Of a stretch of DNA of 64,000 nt, positions 62,845 through 64,000 are shown in pieces (position 1 is the first letter of the stretch; each line of letters begins with the position of its first letter). Made by a program: the position numbers and the translations under genes. Below the pieces are notes generated by a model that saw only the letters and a program-made list of their open reading frames with translations, was not told the origin of the DNA and ran no database searches. The stretch comes from Amycolatopsis sp. EV170708-02-1 (GTDB taxonomy: Bacteria; Actinomycetota; Actinomycetes; Mycobacteriales; Pseudonocardiaceae): positions 558,001 to 622,000 of the forward strand of contig NZ_CP092497.1 of NCBI RefSeq assembly GCF_022479115.1. Direction: 5' to 3'.

Positions 62845-64000
62845 CCCAGCATCCTCGCCGCGACGGCGGTCTGCCGGGCCGAGATCCGGTCCGCCCATTC
62901 CTCCGGGGTCACCCGCGCCTCGTCGTGGAACGGCAACCGGTCGGCGAGTTCGCCGAACTTCACCACCTCGACCTCGGGACCGTCGGCTTCGTCGAGCGCA
63001 CGGGAGAGGCGCTGCCAGCGGATCTGGACGTACCCGCGGTCGTGCCCGGTGCGTTCGAGCCAGTTGGCCAGCCCCGGGTCGCGTTCGCTGATCACGAAGC
63101 GAATCTTGCCGTCCGGGTCGACCCGCGCCTGGTCGGCGGTGAGGCTCGTCTGATGGTTGATGTAGTCGAGCGAGAGGTACCAGACGCTGCCGAGCTGGAT
63201 GCCCTGATAGGGCGCGTCCGACCGCGGCACCGTCACGATCATGACCTCTTCGTCGCCGAGTTCGTAATGCCCGGCCGACGAATACTGCGTGGTCAGCCCG
63301 CCAGGGGTGGGACGTGGCTCGGTCATCGTGTTCACCGGCAGGTTCAGATAGAACCACTTCGGGAAGGCGAGGAAGGTGCGCAGCCTGCTCAGCAGGATCT
63401 TGCCGGTGACGCCATAACGCTTGGCCAGCCCGTCGCGGGTGAGCGGCGCGGGCGAGCCGCCCGCGGTGTCGGCGCACTGGATCTGGATCGTGCCGCGGCG
63501 TTCCGTGGCCCAATCGCTGTAGACCTCGCGCACCACGAGCATCGACGACCCCGGGCCGAGGACGAAATAGTTGGGGCCCGGGTCGGGTTTGGCCGGTCCG
63601 AAGCGGAGCTCGAAAGAGCCGTCTTCGGCGATCTCGATCTGACGGTCGTCGAAGGCGGCGAGGCTGTCCGGCACCTCGACGGGCGAGTAGTCGCCGTTGA
63701 GGACCTGGAAGCTGACGTCGGCCGTGCTCCCCCGCGTCCCGGTGACGACGTATTCACGGTCCTCGCGGATGTTCGCGTTGAAGTACAACGTGTCCGGGTT
63801 GTCCAGGCCCATCTTCGTGTACGGCCCGGTGGACTGGGTGAAGAACGGATAGTCGCGTTCGTAGGCCCATGCCATCTGCAGAGAGGCGCGGATGCTGCCG
63901 GCGAGGTAGTCGTACCCCTCGATCAGATCCTGTTCGGTGCGGATATGCGGCGCCTCCGCGATGACCTTCTCGGCTTCGGCGATCGCGTCCGCCAACGGTT
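62841..64000 (-). CDS. DUF1214-family protein, possibly cut by the window edge
   Basis: At least 385 codons; the frame is open to the window end. A TTG at 63995 could be the start, but an upstream start outside the window is equally possible. The core FFTQSTGPYTKMGLDNPD and later GNWYL-like segments match DUF1214 proteins; no catalytic role is established. Overlaps the SDR gene by ATGA. Matches Rv3531c by position. Confidence 0.8.
   Translation of the reverse strand, partial: PLADAIAEAEKVIAEAPHIRTEQDLIEGYDYLAGSIRASLQMAWAYERDYPFFTQSTGPYTKMGLDNPDTLYFNANIREDREYVVTGTRGSTADVSFQVLNGDYSPVEVPDSLAAFDDRQIEIAEDGSFELRFGPAKPDPGPNYFVLGPGSSMLVVREVYSDWATERRGTIQIQCADTAGGSPAPLTRDGLAKRYGVTGKILLSRLRTFLAFPKWFYLNLPVNTMTEPRPTPGGLTTQYSSAGHYELGDEEVMIVTVPRSDAPYQGIQLGSVWYLSLDYINHQTSLTADQARVDPDGKIRFVISERDPGLANWLERTGHDRGYVQIRWQRLSRALDEADGPEVEVVKFGELADRLPFHDEARVTPEEWADRISARQTAVAARMLG

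Overview
The window is high-GC actinobacterial DNA. Mycobacterial-style acyl-CoA catabolism genes, GTG starts, start/stop overlaps of the GTGA/ATGA type, an acVLRF1-like release factor, a GC-rich IS3 element and families of perfect intergenic palindromes all point to Pseudonocardiales, most likely Amycolatopsis. The genus is an inference from gene style, not from a marker gene. I found no rRNA, tRNA, CRISPR array, prophage or large biosynthetic cluster. The gene content looks chromosomal.

Layout. 1-5.5 kb: an acyl-CoA ligase (cut by the window edge), an enoyl-CoA hydratase, two SDRs, a TetR regulator and an MHS-type permease. Three near-identical candidate operators tie these together as a small regulon. 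5.4-9.4 kb: a WYL regulator, a cytosine-deaminase-like enzyme, a membrane diguanylate cyclase, and a secreted GH18 protein behind a probable DasR (dre) site. 9.6-14.3 kb: an uncharacterised membrane-anchored periplasmic-binding-like protein overlapping a STAND-like P-loop ATPase gene, followed by two small unknown genes. 14.4-24.3 kb: a long minus-strand acyl-CoA operon (TIGR03084 protein, AtuA/DUF1446 protein, acyl-CoA dehydrogenase, carboxylase beta and alpha, second dehydrogenase, HSDL2-like SDR, TetR), probably for branched or terpenoid acyl-CoAs. 24.7-27.9 kb: an imine-reductase-like oxidoreductase divergent from a MerR gene, a TPR protein, a second crotonase and an acetoacetate-decarboxylase-like protein.

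28-37.9 kb: nrdA and nrdB (the latter with Phe at the radical-Tyr position, as in class Ic), a complete IS3 element, a cobalamin riboswitch with metE, and a cytochrome P450. 38-50 kb: a degenerate PAS-GGDEF-EAL protein, a Bcp peroxiredoxin, GNAT, LCP and CFA-synthase-like proteins, an alpha/beta hydrolase, a SIS protein, a serine hydrolase, an ABC exporter and a GT-C-like membrane protein. 50-64 kb: a small HTH protein, an ABC-F ATPase and acVLRF1 (translation or rescue neighbourhood), a secreted subtilase, an HD dNTPase, a lycopene cyclase, an EAL-CBS-GGDEF protein, and a sulfotransferase-SDR-DUF1214 cluster like mycobacterial Rv3529c-Rv3531c.

Two window-wide patterns matter. First, six genes (AtuA, nrdB, alpha/beta hydrolase, SIS, acVLRF1, subtilase) are each broken by loss of exactly one G/C, five of them in runs of three or more. 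This looks like systematic sequencing or assembly error rather than true pseudogenes. Second, at least five intergenic repeat families recur: three of perfect palindromes or hairpins, one 21-bp tandem unit, and one longer unit. Copies sit at operon ends, inside the nrdAB operon, between divergent genes, and inside the 3' end of one coding sequence.
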